From: Cydia pomonella
Taxonomy: Eukaryota; Arthropoda; Insecta; Lepidoptera; Tortricidae
DNA length: 64,000 bases
NCBI RefSeq assembly: GCF_033807575.1
Contig: NC_084727.1
Span: forward strand, 7,378,001-7,442,000
Direction: 5' to 3'
The position numbers and the translations under genes were made by a program. Numbering within the stretch: the first letter of the stretch is position 1; every line of letters begins with the position of its first letter. Shown here piece after piece: positions 63,791 through 64,000 of the stretch. Under the pieces are notes generated by a model, which made no database searches, was not told the DNA's origin, and was given only the letters and a program-made list of their open reading frames with translations.

Positions 63791-64000
63791 TGTTTGCGTA
63801 AATGCCGACACCGCACAAGAACACAGTGGGGCTGTCACAGACTTTTACAACTGCTCAAAAGGATATAGACCGCGAGCCAGGAGCATATTTCGTCAGTCAT
63901 CGCCTCCCAGCTGATACTTTGTCAGATGATAGTTTAGATGCTGTTTTAAACTTAAAAAACCGTCAGCCGATTCTATCACGGTGGAATTACCGTCAGTTGT

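Overview
The window looks like a moth or butterfly (Lepidoptera) chromosome segment. Long AT-rich introns are crowded with repeats, small foldback DNA elements and tRNA-derived SINEs are dense, many non-LTR retrotransposon 3' ends are present, and the short GC-richer exons have canonical GT/AG junctions. Exons were joined by hand from splice sites, reading phase and family motifs. No transcript evidence was available.

Six genes can be supported. (1) On the minus strand, 20884-2887, a ten-exon secreted protein has the layout of the insect modular serine protease / hemolymph protease 14: signal peptide, five LDLa, one Sushi and one wonton-like Cys-rich module. Its reading frame then runs into a 114-residue unique tail and a stop, with no peptidase domain visible. 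(2) Minus, 25000-23667: a small secreted Thr-rich mucin-like protein whose start codon seems to be split by an intron. (3) Minus, 46839-34180: an eight-exon secreted DNA/RNA non-specific endonuclease of the insect gut dsRNase type with an intact catalytic exon. (4) Minus, 57732-56413: METTL17 (Rsm22-like mitochondrial ribosome assembly factor). (5) Plus, 58552-60822: COA4 (twin CX9C cytochrome oxidase assembly factor), head to head with METTL17. (6) Minus, 63530-62357 and continuing beyond the right edge: the last two exons of TRAP delta (SSR4).

The most unusual observation is in the dsRNase gene. Four of its exons (2, 3, 4 and 6) are each followed, on the transcript-downstream side, by partial tandem copies of themselves. 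The exon 4 copy is still splice-competent and looks like a mutually exclusive alternative. The exon 6 copies grade into a 67-bp satellite. The second is the protease-less modular protein, which has a kappaB-like site upstream of its signal-peptide exon.

Most of the rest is mobile DNA: at least four SINE families, decayed LINE open-reading-frame tails (several ending in the same short reverse-transcriptase tail), a decayed Mutator-like transposase fragment, several foldback families that have inserted into one another, a 334-bp palindrome whose arms are palindromic, and a roughly 680-bp element present twice in opposite orientation. I found no rRNA, functional tRNA gene or CRISPR array.
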